A stretch of DNA of 64,000 bases from Parascedosporium putredinis (taxonomy: Eukaryota; Ascomycota; Sordariomycetes; Microascales; Microascaceae): the NCBI GenBank assembly GCA_949357655.1, contig CASHTG010000012.1:930001-994000 (forward strand), read 5' to 3'. Shown in pieces: positions 35,438 to 47,158 of the stretch. The position numbers and the translations under genes are program-made. Under the pieces are notes generated by a model. That model saw only the letters and a list, made by a program, of their open reading frames with translations. It ran no database searches and had not been told where the DNA came from. Position 1 is the first letter of the stretch, and every line of letters begins with the position of its first letter.

Positions 35438-36089
35438 CTATGGTACGGGCTGCGGGATCTAGGAAACCCCTAGGCGACAGTCTCAAGATGGTCGTAGGAC
35501 GGTTTGCAAGCCTGGAACGGTTGCAAAAAGAAGCAACGGTTTCAAAAAGGTTCATCGGTTGCAGCTCACACTAAAAATGAAGAACAGTCACAGGTCGCTG
35601 ATATCGCTGCAACCGTTCATATCGCTGCAACCGTCCACATATCGCTGCAACTGTTGATATCTCTGCAACCGTTCATATCTCTGCAACCGTTGATATCTCT
35701 GCAACCTCCTTCCTGATCACCCTTTATATTTCAAGATATGGTCCTTCCTCTCTTGATCGCGATGCCGTAGCTGTAACTCTGTAACTTGTAAAATCGTAGA
35801 TGTAACTGTAAGAGAGCACCATGGTTCGAACCGTAGATGAAGCCTGGATTTTTCTATCGTGAAAAAAAAAAAAAAAAACGAGGATAAACCCCTCTATATA
35901 AGGATGAGTATCTGGATAAGAAGATAATAGCCCTGATATAAGGGTGCAACCTTTGCAACCGTTGAAGGGCCTGGAAACCGTCTTGCGACCTTCAAATGAC
36001 CGACCTTAGGTATTGAAACCTTTTGCTTTTTGCAACCGTCGCACGACCGTCGCCTAGGGGTTTTCTAGATCCTGCAGCCCGTACCATGG
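35438..36089. mobile_element. 652-bp non-autonomous TIR element (Tc1/mariner-like, MITE type)
   Basis: The ends are inverted repeats. The left end starts CTATGGTACGGGCTGC and the right end, read inward, starts CCATGGTACGGGCTGC. The first 41 bases match at 38 positions, and all three differences are transitions. Weaker similarity rich in GCAACGGTT words continues beyond. Both ends abut a TA dinucleotide (35436-35437 and 36090-36091), the target duplication expected for Tc1/mariner-type elements. No transposase frame is inside; the interior has an 18-bp minisatellite (35600-35709), a poly-A run (about 35862-35878) and AT-rich sequence. The class is inferred from TIR plus TA, not from a transposase. 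Confidence 0.75.
35600..35709 (+). repeat. 18-bp minisatellite within the TIR element
   Basis: Six head-to-tail units of 18 bp (one of 20 bp) on the pattern ATATC(G/T)CTGCAACCGTT(G/C). The unit contains GCAACCGTT, the inverse complement of the AACGGTTGC words found in the element's inverted repeats, so the array probably arose by expansion of internal element sequence. Confidence 0.88.
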
Positions 36090-36638
36090 TATCAGGCTGA
36101 GCTAGGACTCGCAGAAACTATTGCCAAAACAGGGGCCTTGCCTCGGATCGAATCATACTTGTAGTGATGGCATCAAAATGGCGATCCAAGGTGAGATTGG
36201 AAGAAGAGGGGTACAAGATCAAGAGCAGATGGAATTCCCTAGGATCCCTCGGACCATGCAACTAAAAATAACGACTACGGCTACGGCTCTCCGAAAGCAT
36301 ATGGGTATCGATGGATTAATGCTGGGCAGGATTAAGAGTGTTTTCTCTTGTGCCTGTCGATTTCGAGCTCATGGGCGAAACTCTTGGCGAAGACGACTTA
36401 ACATCGGAGCTCGTCCAGCCAGATCTGATCAGGTGGATCCCGGGCTGCGTGATGTGGGGATTTTCGTCTGATCAATGTCTAGTCCAATGGATGTACCCAA
36501 TGAAGGAACCGCCCCGACATGGACCGGCAGGGGTTCTCAGAGAGAGCGATTTTGGTGATTATGACCTCCATATGCGAACTTCGTAATAAGCACAGGGTTC
36601 TAACCTGAGTGAAAGTTACTTGGGTGTTACTTTTTAAA

Positions 36639-36760
36639 AGCTTCTCTCGGTGGAACTGTTCCTTGTCTTGGAACTGGGCTTCGACCTTAATAATGCTAGT
36701 CCCTTAAAAATGGAACCTTTGAAAAAGGGAACTGTTGTGGAACCGTTCCCTAGAGAAGCT
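36639..36760. repeat. Imperfect inverted repeat with GGAAC words
   Basis: The left arm begins AGCTTCTCTCGGTGGAACTG and the right arm, read inward, begins AGCTTCTCTAGGGAACGG. The spacer has further GGAACT/GGAACC copies. It may be a small relic element or a hairpin; flanks are A-rich and a target duplication cannot be assigned. Confidence 0.5.
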
Positions 36761-37807
36761 AAAGATTTGACCCTGGTTATCTTAATCCTTTTCTCGTTGG
36801 CCTATTTGGTGAATGTAACCTAAGCAGGCTGATTGATATATGCAGTAGTGTGCCTCGGCAAGGGATTTTTTCTTCCTCCCTGTTCTCCCTTCTCCCTCTT
36901 CTACTAATATTAATGGCTGCGATGCCTTCCTTCTACTTTGATGTTGAGCGAGTAAAAGAACATCTATCTACTTGTTGGATTGGATGTAAGGACTTGGCTA
37001 GGCTCTCTCGACGGATCTATTTGATATATCACCCCCTTTATGCGGCCAGTTGGGGGCGAGGGCTAGGCTTATGTCTGTCCAATTCTGTTCTATTTTTTTT
37101 TTTTTGGGTTCCTCTCTCTCTCTCTCCCTGATTATTGCGGCTAGCGTCGCGAAAGAGGGGAAAGGAAAAGTCCTCGAGTCCGGCTAGTCATTTTTCCTTC
37201 TCCTAAGGCCCTCCTCGGCAGTCTCCTGGCCTTCTCTGATTTTACCTACCCCCTTAAGCTGTCCTCCTGGCTTCTGCGTTAACCTATACTAGCGGAAGGA
37301 AGGGGAGAAAGAGTTGAGGAGTAAACTAGTGTTTCAATCTTTGTGTGCTAGTAATTAATACTCTTGTTGGATCAGTTCCATTCTATGGAATGGATGGATG
37401 GATCCCTCCATTAGATCTATATGCAGGAGCCAGGTCTACCGAGATAGGTACCGCCGCATCAAGTTCACAGGCGAAAATCGCATGCCTGTCAGGCCAGGCC
37501 AATGTCGGGTCGGTCCACAGAATCAACACATGGACCGGCATCGCTCGGTTTGGTCCTGGTGCCTCATGCCTCCCCCACGTCTGACCCAGCTACTCTAGAC
37601 ACGAGAGTTTAGAAATCACTAGTCTATTGTGGTCAATCTCCGGGGCTGTGCTGCTACGCTTGGACGCTCTGTAAGGGGAAGAGCCAGGTTGGTCTCCCGC
37701 TTTCCGCCTTCCTAGGCCGACGAATGGTGGTCGGCACTGGGCTGAAGACGAAAAAAGCATTGCTCGGTCCCTGTGCCGTCTATCGCAGCATGGATCCAAT
37801 GGTATCG

Positions 37808-38040
37808 CCCCATCGCGCCTTCTAGTATGATCAGCTGTATCTATATTCTAGACGAGCGTATCCTTTCTTATTCCTGTCTGCTTTTCTCTCTTGAATGGAG
37901 ATCAACATACTAGCAATTCTCCTTTCAGGGAAAGAGGGTGATATTACAGCATTCGATTAAAGTTAGATATGCTCATTGCCCATCGCGCCTTTCAGTATGA
38001 TCGGCTATCTCTTTATTCCTGTCTTCATTTCTCTCTCTGC
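37808..38040 (+). repeat. Imperfect direct duplication, two copies about 170 bp apart
   Basis: Copy 1 (from 37808) and copy 2 (from 37978) both read CATCGCGCCTT, then AGTATGATC(A/G)GCT, then TTATTCCTGTCT and a CTCTCT-rich end. Copy 1 has about 15-20 extra bases in the middle. This suggests an old local duplication or two relics of the same repeat. Confidence 0.65.
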
Positions 38041-40012
38041 GAGTCTTCCCCCTACCCTCCGTATTCCGAGGAAGAGAGCAAGCTCGCGAAATCGATCGGA
38101 GGGGGATTGGCCGTCTCGGGGTCGGAGAGACCTCCCCGCACACACCTTTCTTGAAATCAGCTCCTGATAAAATTTGGAGGGTTCCGCACCGAGTAACGGC
38201 CAGGTACCCATCGGCACTACTAGAGTTGGGGGATGGGTCTCACATTACTTCGTGACTACCTTGAGAGAGACGGAGATGGATCAATTATTGCACGCACAAT
38301 GCAACCATTGATCTCAACTGCAACCAGGGGGGCGGGCAGGTTGCGCGCAGAGGGACCGCACTCACTCCAACCCGGCTTTGGGCGCGAACACGAGGTGATC
38401 GATCCCGGTACAAGCATTGCACCGGCCTCGTTCATTGGTTCTGTTGAAACTGGGCCTGGTCAGCCCTTGATCCATTCCATGCTCTTCCCGTATTCAAGAT
38501 TAATGCTCTCTTCACCATGCAACTCCCACTTCCTAGGTACACGGGAACTACAGCAGAGATCGTGATATTCCCTCTTCCGTAACATGGAGAGACGATCAGT
38601 ACACTTCGCTAGCACGCCGTTGATGGGGTGAGAGCCCTTTCCGAAGGACCAAGTGCCGAATTTCTGGTAAAGAGTGTGAGGCCGATGAGGGCCAAGCAAG
38701 TTCCCGATTTCTTCGTTTCTGCTTCTTTCTTTCTGCTTTATGCTTTTTCTTTATCTTAATTTTCTTTTTTCTTTTTCTTTTCCCGACTCATAAGCTTTGC
38801 TACCTTTGTCTTGATGCCCTGATTACCCTCTTGTTTTTGTTGATCTTTGATGATCTCCTTTCTATGTGTACACTACAACTCGACATGGTCATGCGTGATA
38901 CCCTCGTTCCCCGTTCCTCGTTCCCCGTCCCAGCTGTCGGTTGGACCAAGGGCCAATCCTGTCTGACGCTCCAGGTTATGATAACTGCCCCCGCTCCTTC
39001 AGACCGACTAGTTCTTCCCTCCACCCGCCCCCTTTGTCCTCCTCCTGGGCTGCTCTCAGCCAACTCGGATAGATCCCTGTTATGCAGGTACTAGCACAAC
39101 GTTGAACATGATTAGCCAGTCTCTTGATGAAAGGTTTCACCTCCGCTCGGAATCGCTGCTGCGGGTTGGTTGAGTCAATAGCTTAATCGAGTGTGTGGTG
39201 ACATACCGAGGCGCCTGTCTTGGACGGATCAGAAGGTGGGATCAAGCGCTGACCCCCTTTCTCGATTAAGCAAGAGGCAGCTGCAGACTTCAGGGACGCT
39301 ATGGGAGATGGGAAGGGGGCTAAACGAGTCTGTCACAGAGCCATCTGACAACCCTTCACCTTTTCTGATCGAGGCTAGTGCCTTCTGGTTGTCGGGCATG
39401 TCGTGATGAGCTTGTACCAACTATCATTATACAAGTGTTCCCAAGCCGTCGTCCTCCTTTGGCGACGATCCTTTTCCTTCTTTCCCTCCTTCATGATGTT
39501 AATCCTCTTCACTTTCTCTGAATAACCTCTCTCTCTCCCTCTCCCCTCTCTGCTACAACTCGGTATCTCTCGCTTGCCGGTTGTAAGCTGCCACTCATTT
39601 GTTCTTGTGTGGGCGACCAAGACACTGAATACAACAAGTGCACTCTTTTACTTCTTGCATTCATTCATTCTATAGTTCCTCGTCCGGTCCCCTCTTCACT
39701 CATTGAAACCTTCACAGTGCTTTCTCTCGATATATTTTCCTGTGACATCTCTTCAGTTGGATGTGACGTTGTCTGGCGAAGAAACGTTGGTATTTAGCCA
39801 CTCAGTCATCACGCCTACCTCGGCTCTCGTCTCGATTCTACGGGGACTCGGGCACAACCATCCCATTCGTCACGCACGCACACGCACTCTCTCCTGGTCC
39901 GCCTTCGTTGCTTCATTCCGTCGATTCTCTTCGACTTCCTCGTATCTTGGGGACTGAGGGTCCTTCCCAGCTCCATGGCGGTCGACTGGATTCGAGCAGC
40001 CTGGGCTCCCAG

Positions 40013-41685
40013 ATGCCCTGGTCGAGAGGTTATGCTCCCCTATCGCTCGAAGGTTCCGATACCGAATTCGACGAGAAAGTGTCCGATGGCGGTTCCTCAC
40101 GTTTCGCTTATATGAGGAGGCAGTTGATTCACTTCCTGCCCAGTTTCTTCCATCCAAGTCGCAAAGGAGAGAGGCGACTCTCACGGTCTGCTTGGCTAGG
40201 TAAGGGCTTGTCCTCCAACTTGAACGACTGTCCTTGTATCCTTCTTTTGGATATAGGGTCATCTGTTTCTCTTGTTGCTGACGTGAAGACTTGTTTCCAA
40301 TCCCCCAGATGGCCTCCGAGGCATCGCGGCGTTCATCGTCGTTTGGCACCATAGCTCGCTTCTCTATTTTTCTGCGGATATTCACCACGGTTGGCAAGAC
40401 TCGGAAAAATCGCGATTCATCCAGCTCCCCTCATCCGACTCGTCGTTGCCGGTATCCCCTCCGTATGTGTCTTCTTCGTCATCTCGGGCTACGCCATCAG
40501 CATCAAACTCGCGCAGCTCTCCCATCAAGGCAAATCGGCCGAGTTTGCCCAGTCGCTCGCCTCGTCTATCTTCCGGCGGCACCAGCGCCTCTTCATGCCC
40601 GCGACCGCCGTGCTGCTCATGTCCGCCATCATGTCTTATTTCCTCCTGTTCCCGACGGAGCCGTGGTCCCGCAAAGTCGCCATCGCCACGCGCGTCCCAC
40701 CTCACTTAGACTCGCTGATGGGCCAGCTCCGCAACTGGGCCCAGCAGAGCATTTCTCTCGCCTACCCCATCCGGAACACTATCAATAGCCGAGACGTAAA
40801 CCCATACGACCCCAACCTGTGGACCCTTCCCGTCGAGTTTGGGTGCTCCATGCTGGTCTTCACCCTCCACGCCGCCACGCACAAGTTCCGCCCGCGGGCC
40901 CGCATCGTCTTCAATCTAGCTCTCATCGCTTACGCCCTGTACCGCACCGAGTTCAACATCCTGCTCTTCATGTGCGGCATGTTCATGGCGGATCTCCAGG
41001 CGTACGCTTCTGTCCGGGACGAGAGGCGCCACGACCTACCCCTCCGTCGAGCTGACGACTACCACGATGACTCCGACTCCGATTCCCCGCTCCCATCGTC
41101 GGCGACCCCGCACCTCGGTGGGTGGCAATGATACGAGAAAAGGTTCCCGGCTACCGCACGTTGAGGACACCCCTTGCCCGCCGGGCCGCGGCGCTCTTTG
41201 CGTTCGTGTTTTGCGTCTACTTGCTCAGCATGCCCGAGCCCCAGAGAGGCGCGAGCGAGGACCCCTTCTACCGAGGTCTCATCAATATCGTGCCCGAGTT
41301 CTTCCACCTGGGCAAGAACACGGTTCATTACTGGGTCTGCATCGGAGCCGTCTCCCTCGTGGCCACCATTGACCGCAGCACCTTTCTTCAGCGATTTTTC
41401 AACACCCCCTTTGCGCAGTACCTCGGCAAGATTTCCTTCGCCCTGTACCTGGTTCATGGGCCCATAGTCTGGAGTTTGGGCGCGTGGCTCGCGGCCCGGC
41501 TTGTCCCCACCCAGGAAGACGCGACGGACGCGCAGTACGGTTGGGGCGTTGTGCTCTGTTATCTTGGACTCTGGCCCGTTCTCATTTACGTGTCTGATCT
41601 TGCCACGCGTTTGGTGGATGCCAAGGTGGTGAGCTTTTCTCGGTGGGTGTATGGAAAGCTCATCGTCAAGACGGAAAGGTCTTGA
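40013..41685 (+). CDS. Acyltransferase-3 family multi-pass membrane protein
   Basis: Predicted membrane O-acyltransferase of the bacterial OafA/fungal acyltransferase-3 type; substrate unknown. The start at 40013 opens an acidic cytosolic N-terminus. Exon 1 is 40013-40199 and exon 2 is 40309-41685; the 109-bp intron (GTAAGG to CCCCAG) joins SAWL to DGLRGIAAF. Family marks are DGLRGIAAFIVVWHHSSLL (catalytic-type His pair), VFFVISGYAIS, the RR-rich loop SSIFRRHQRLFMPA, NLWTLPVEF, and late TM segments with GKISFALYLVHGPIVWS. Ten or so hydrophobic segments are visible. Frame breaks: C run 40427-40430 (one short, within IQLPLIRLVVAG) and G run 41120-41122 (one short, before MIREKVPGYR). Bridged length is about 521 residues. 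Possible roles (polyketide, terpene or sugar acylation) cannot be chosen; no biosynthetic cluster is beside it. Confidence 0.9.
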
Positions 41686-42796
41686 TTTCCCACTTCAAAC
41701 ATTGCGTTTGGTCAATTTAGCCTAGTCCTCTTTTTGCGTACCTCCTTCTCTCTCTTTGTTTCTTTTTCTTTTTAAAGGCTTTACAGAGCCGGCTGAAATC
41801 CACAATCTACTTTCCTCCATGATCTGACTGAACCATCTGCTCTGTCTGTCTCCCATGTCTTTTCCTCGGTCTTGAAAGTTTCTGTAAACCCCCTTTTGAT
41901 AAGGTTGACATATACCTCGGTACATCATGTATCAAACCACTTCGCTTTCAATATTTGGCGCTTGGGGTATACCGGAGCAAGCTCCCTCGCACTCACGCAT
42001 TTGGCCGCTTTAGAAGAGAATACTGTGAGTGGAGGGGCACGGAGGAGTCATGTAGCAAGGTATAAGTCGAAATGGGCCGAAGAGTACTCATGGAAGCGGT
42101 CATCGATCATAAAAAGAAAAATCAAAAGAAACCATGGAAGCAAATTTACCTCCCAAAGCTCAGGCTGCGAGGTGCCAAGGCCAGTGAATACCTGTTCCGT
42201 GGGAACGGCATACTCGTTGCCGTGCATTAACCTCTCACCGTTTTCACCGCCGCTTCCCGGACCCGGATGTCGTTCAGGGTCGGGGACCGGCCGGGCCGAA
42301 CGGCGTCTTTCATGGGCACGGACGTGTCTAACATTACTCCCTCTGATGGGGGAGGGTGAGACAGGGTGTGGTTCTTGGCATTTTGTTGCCGAGAAGCCGG
42401 TGCCAAGACACGGCGGTTTTCGGGGCCCCGGAGAAACCCTATACGGCGCAAAAGATGAGTCAACTTCCGGGCCGGCCTAGACGAGGCACCGGGAGATGCA
42501 TTGACAGAGCCTGGAGTTGGCGGTGGTGGAGGTGGGGGCTATCGAGCTTGGCCACTCCTCGCCATCGGCATCATCTACATGTCCGGTTTTCACTCGATTC
42601 GTTCCTTGCTTTTGTCGAGCCGAGGAAGGCTGACTGGACACACCAGAGATACGGCCCGGTTCAAGCGTCGTCGCAGGCTCTTCAATCTCTTGGTAGGCAT
42701 GGCTATATCCACCTCCTCCCACTCTCCTCAACCATGGGCCGATGGGGTGACTTTTCATTCTACGGATGCATATCATTAGAGCCAAGGGAAAATAGC

Positions 42797-42902
42797 TGAG
42801 AAGGAAGAAGGAAGAGATGAAAGAAAATAGAGATAGAAAAGCCCTAGGAGAAAAAGAAGAAAAGAAGAAAGAAAAAAAGAAAAAACAAGAAAAACAAGAA
42901 AA
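42797..42902 (+). repeat. Purine (A/G) tract
   Basis: About 105 bases, nearly all A and G on the + strand with GAAAA-type periodicity. Non-coding. Confidence 0.8.
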
Positions 42903-45515
42903 CCCCATTGCGACCAATTCTTCACAGAGTTTTCCTTGAGCCACGGTTGTCATCAGAGTTGCGCGCATCCAGCGGGAGTGGCCGAACGCTGCATCCTCGT
43001 TCGAGCCTTGCAGAGCGAGCAGAAATACGACGCTGGTAAATGTCGAGAAGGATGAATTGATTAAATGAAGTCTCGGCAAGAAAAGGAACGAACCAGAAAA
43101 AAAAAAAAAAAAACCACCCCATTGCCCCAACGGCTGCGAACCGCATGTCTCAAACTACGGTGCATCTTCGCTATCGTATTATCACCTGGAAACCCGCGTC
43201 CGGGCAAAGAAGGGTGGAACTACAAGAGATTGATGGAGAGATCAACGATGGGGCTGGGGCCCCGGGGGCGGGGAGCGGTTCCACGCTTGATTCCCGCAAT
43301 CGTAAGAGGGATCTCGCCATTCCTCGCCCGTTCGCCCCATGTCTGTAAATGTTGTTCTTCCCCGCGACTCCCGTTCGCGCCTTCCCAGCATCCCCCATCG
43401 GAGGCGACCGAACCGCCATTTTAACCCCCGCCGCGAGCGCCCCTCTTCCTCCCCACGTCGCCTACTTTCCGAAGCTGTCGATAGAGATGTCGTAAAAGCC
43501 CTGTCACATCTCGAAAAGTACGAGGAGAGAAAGGGAGGGGAAAAAAAAAAAAAAAAAAAAAAAGAAGGCAACCGAGTGCAGGAGGTGGGGGTCTGGAATG
43601 CGATTATGCCAGAGGTAGGGGTGGCATAGTGTGTCCCCCCTTTTCGACACTCTTCCCCCTAATCCCCTTCACCCCTTCCTCTTTCCAAAAATAAGATAAT
43701 AGAAACAAAGCCCCGGATGGAAGCGATAGTGCAGCTGAGACGGCATCTGCAATTTCAACTGGGGAAAGGCGGGGAAAGCTATGGATCGAACCACGGGGAA
43801 CCTGCAAACCTCGACGAGGTGCTCTGTTGATGGAATGTTGGAGCAACGCCTGCTCCCACCCCTCTCTTCATCCAGCGCCTTTTGGTTCTTCAATGCCCGT
43901 GAAGGCCTCGGACGCGCTTCTCAAGCAGCCGGCCGAGGGCCGCTGGCAAGTTCTTCAAGCAAGATGAGAAGATGAGCAATAGAATGCGCATCGGCTCATT
44001 GGTGCAACCACGCCCCCGCCAGCGACGTAGATGTTCATCAGGATGGCAGCTTCGCACGCCCCAGTTTGTCCATGACAATCCCAACATCCATAGATGGTAC
44101 GTGAATTGATAGATCCACTCGCTGTAGAATCAAACGATCCAAACTGGCGCTCTTTCACGTATCTCTTTGCTCTGACTCGCGCCAACTGGGAGCCAGCCAA
44201 AGGAGTCGCTTCTCTTCTCCATCAAATGTCACCGCGTGTCCCAACAGTTTTCCCTCCTCACGCCATATATTTCTTGATGGCTATGCATGAGAGCTTAGGG
44301 GCCACTGAGGATACCTTTTTCCCTTGCATCCATCAGCATCTAATGGACGTTTCTGAGCCTTGTTCTAAGGGATTCCCTCGTGCTCATCCGCATCACATAC
44401 CACGCCCTCTCTCACCCCACCCTTTCGTCTCTTGTGTAAGTTTGTGAATTCAATGACCACTACTACTTGATGAACAACCACCTCCGAGTTGTCCGAGGAG
44501 GAAATCTTTTGCTAGTCCCTCTATTCACCGACTCTATTCGCGGTTTAGCTCAACTTGTAGCTCAACTTATCCTAACAGACATGGATGCTCAAGCCAAGTT
44601 CAACACGCCTCCAGGAGTCTTCTCCTCTTCCCTCAGCGCCGTAGTCACATTTGTTTCTTTCTTTCTTTCTTCTTCTTTTTAGTTTTTTTTTTTTTTTTCC
44701 TTTTTCCTTTTTCCCTCTTCATTACCATGTATCCTTTTACTTCCATCTATGCATCACTACATCAATAGATGTACCTCACATACTTCGTAGGATGTGCAAG
44801 TGATGAGCGCAAGGAGCAAGCTTGACTATCTCTACACGTAATCTTGCTCCGCTAGCATCAATCATCATTCGACCGACTCAACCCATGGCCGCCGAGCAAG
44901 CAACTGCGGAATCATGGTTAAACAGAGAAACAAAGGGATCGCAAAAAAGGGAAAGGAAAAGTAAATGAAAGCATGCAAGGAAACATCACAAGGGAGGAAA
45001 ATTGATCCCCGCCCTGTTGTTGTGGATTGGAGCTTGTCCTGACTTGGCTATGCACGATGAAGCTTCCACATCACACCCCCTCATCCTTGAGCTCAAGCTT
45101 CACGTTTGTTGGTTTGATCCCCCACTCTCTCTTCAAATTCGCTCTGATCAACCCTGGTCCTCTCTGCCCCGCCTTTCTCGCACCAGCCTTTGTTAGTCAC
45201 GAAACTCCTCTGCTATCGAGCTCCATGTCCGCCGCGATTCGGCCTTTGTGAGCTTGGGGTGAAGGGACAAAACCCAGCTCACGAAACTCCGGGACAAAAC
45301 AAGGAGAGTGCTGAGCTAGAGTCTCCATGCCCACACCCCCTCTCATTTTTACCGTGGCGTGGGCTTGGACGTGCTTGACGCAGCATAGAATTCAATGCGC
45401 GACACCGCTTGCCCTTGAGATGCACCAGCCAGCCTACATCAATCATCCTTGTATGGCGTTTTATTCGTCTCTTGACTGCCTTGTCTTTAGGGACGAGAGG
45501 AGCTCGGCGGGAGTT

Positions 45516-45595
45516 GTTTCTTTTTTCTCTCTTTTTTATTCTTTTTTATTCTTTCTTTCCTTTCTTTTTCTTTTCCCTTTTCTTTTTTCTTTTCC
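45516..45595 (+). repeat. Pyrimidine (T/C) tract
   Basis: About 80 bases of CTTTT-type sequence on the + strand with rare A. Non-coding. Confidence 0.8.
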
Positions 45596-46534
45596 ACCCA
45601 CTCTTTTCCCTTCTTTTCTTTTCCCTCCTTCGACCTCCCCTACTTGGAGCCAGGGGCGGAACTAGTCACCCATCTCTGCCATGCATCTGCATCTCGCCCA
45701 GCCCAGTTTACTAAACATTCTTCTCTGTTATGTGACTGGGACACAAAGCCTATGCGTTTTGTCTTCTTTTCCTTTTGTCAAATTTCCCTTGCAGTTGGCG
45801 TATGTAGGCGGGCAGGCTGACGCCCAAGTGAATGCGGAGTTATAATGAGGGGAAAAAATGAAAATTTTTCTATACATGAGAATATCGCAGGCAGTGACGA
45901 CAATGGCAAGGGGGCACGCGATCTCTGAGGCATATTGCTCTTCTTTCCTCCGCCACAGGCTCTTGTCAGCGCTCTCCCTCTGTCTGTATGCCCTCGCTAC
46001 ATAAGGCCTGCTTTGTCGTCCAGGGTACCTATGTCGACATATCCCATCACCAAGTCTTTTTCCCTCTCTCACCTCTCTCTCCCCACCTTCGACTCTTACT
46101 CTTCCTACTGCATCCACCTAAAGAAAAAGAATTTCGGGACAAGACCTCTTGAGAGGAGTCAAATGGTTTTCAGGGAGTAATCAACCAAGTCCTTTCAACG
46201 TGGGTACAAATGTTAGTTACGCACGAAATGTGGCGGTGGCACAAGTATGCATCATCATGAGGGGGAAGGGGTTTGCTTCCCTTCAAAGAGGGGAAGTAGA
46301 ACGACTAATAAGCATGAACCTGACGAGCTGTTCCCATTTTCCTGAAGTAATGTAAATGCATCCACTCATTAGATTGGTTTCTGCCCTATCGGTCGAGACT
46401 TGTATTATGGGTCCCATCGGCCTGGATCCCAACACACGCCCCTTCTGTTTTCAGCGCCTCAACCGCGCGCATAATTGCGGAGAGTTGATACCACACGGTT
46501 AGGGTGGTGCTGAGCGGGGAGGGGGATGGAGGAG

Positions 46535-46620
46535 AGTAAAAAGAAAAAGAAAAGAAAAAAGGGAGAAAGAAAAAGAAAAAGAAAAAGGTGAAAGAAAGAA
46601 AGAAAGCAAGAGAGAGGGAT
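46535..46620 (+). repeat. Purine (A/G) tract
   Basis: GAAAAA and GAAA units continuing for about 85 bases on the + strand with few interruptions. Confidence 0.8.
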
Positions 46621-47158
46621 CGGTCGTGTCTCGCTTGCTTGCCAACCCCCGCGTCACCTCCCAAAGTGAGCCGCACATGCCCTGAGCGGCCAGAGAGCAT
46701 GGCATCATTTGGACCTCTGTTCGCAAGGATCGTGGCCCTTGCAAAGCCCCTCCCTTGAAAGGTTCAATAGAAGAGGCCTAGGATAGGTGTTAGCGGTGGG
46801 TGTGCCAAGCATCGCCGGAAGGCGTCATCGAGACGGTCCGGTATCGGAGCACATCTCCCACTTGCGCGGCTCTCCTCGGCTCACTCCCTCCCCACTCAAA
46901 GGGAAATACGGCGAGAAAGGGCTTGGTGTCTTTCTTTTCTTTCTTTTTTTTTCTTCTTCTCCCTCTCTCTTCTTCTTGCTGGGATAGGGACTTGTCTCTG
47001 CGTTCTTCCTCTACAAGTAGGAACAGGACTAGGGGAGGGAAAAGGGTGCAAAAAGATCCACAATTGAGTGGTCAATGAAAGCCCCAAGGGCCAAGGGGGC
47101 CGGCCTTACAACCTGTGCCCAAGGAACACTTGCATAGCTGCCGTGATTGATACTCTGC

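Larger units (their letters stand above)
36090..40012. other. Long intergenic stretch with decayed repeats
   Basis: About 3.9 kb between the TIR element and the acyltransferase gene. It contains a short inverted repeat (36639-36760), an imperfect direct duplication (37808-38040), a T run (about 37091-37105) and T-rich tracts (about 38724-38787). The region just before 40013 should be the acyltransferase promoter. No coding region recognised. Confidence 0.5.
41686..47158. other. Long intergenic stretch, simple-sequence rich
   Basis: About 5.5 kb with no recognised gene. It contains one TACCTCGGTA (41913-41922), A runs at 43099-43114 and 43541-43563, a T run near 44682-44698, and long purine or pyrimidine tracts listed separately. 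Frames over 100 codons here (for example 42477-43130, 45327-45665, 46386-46700) are low-complexity products of those tracts. Confidence 0.5.

Noticed and set aside
35221..35574. 117-codon frame entering the TIR element
   Set aside because: Its last third is TIR sequence and the start is arbitrary. No transposase similarity.
42477..43130. 217-codon minus-strand frame
   Set aside because: Mostly the translation of a purine tract (F/S runs) with no conserved part.
43700..43800. tRNA-like B-box GGTTCGATCC on the minus strand
   Set aside because: No matching acceptor stem and a poor T-stem. Not a tRNA fold.
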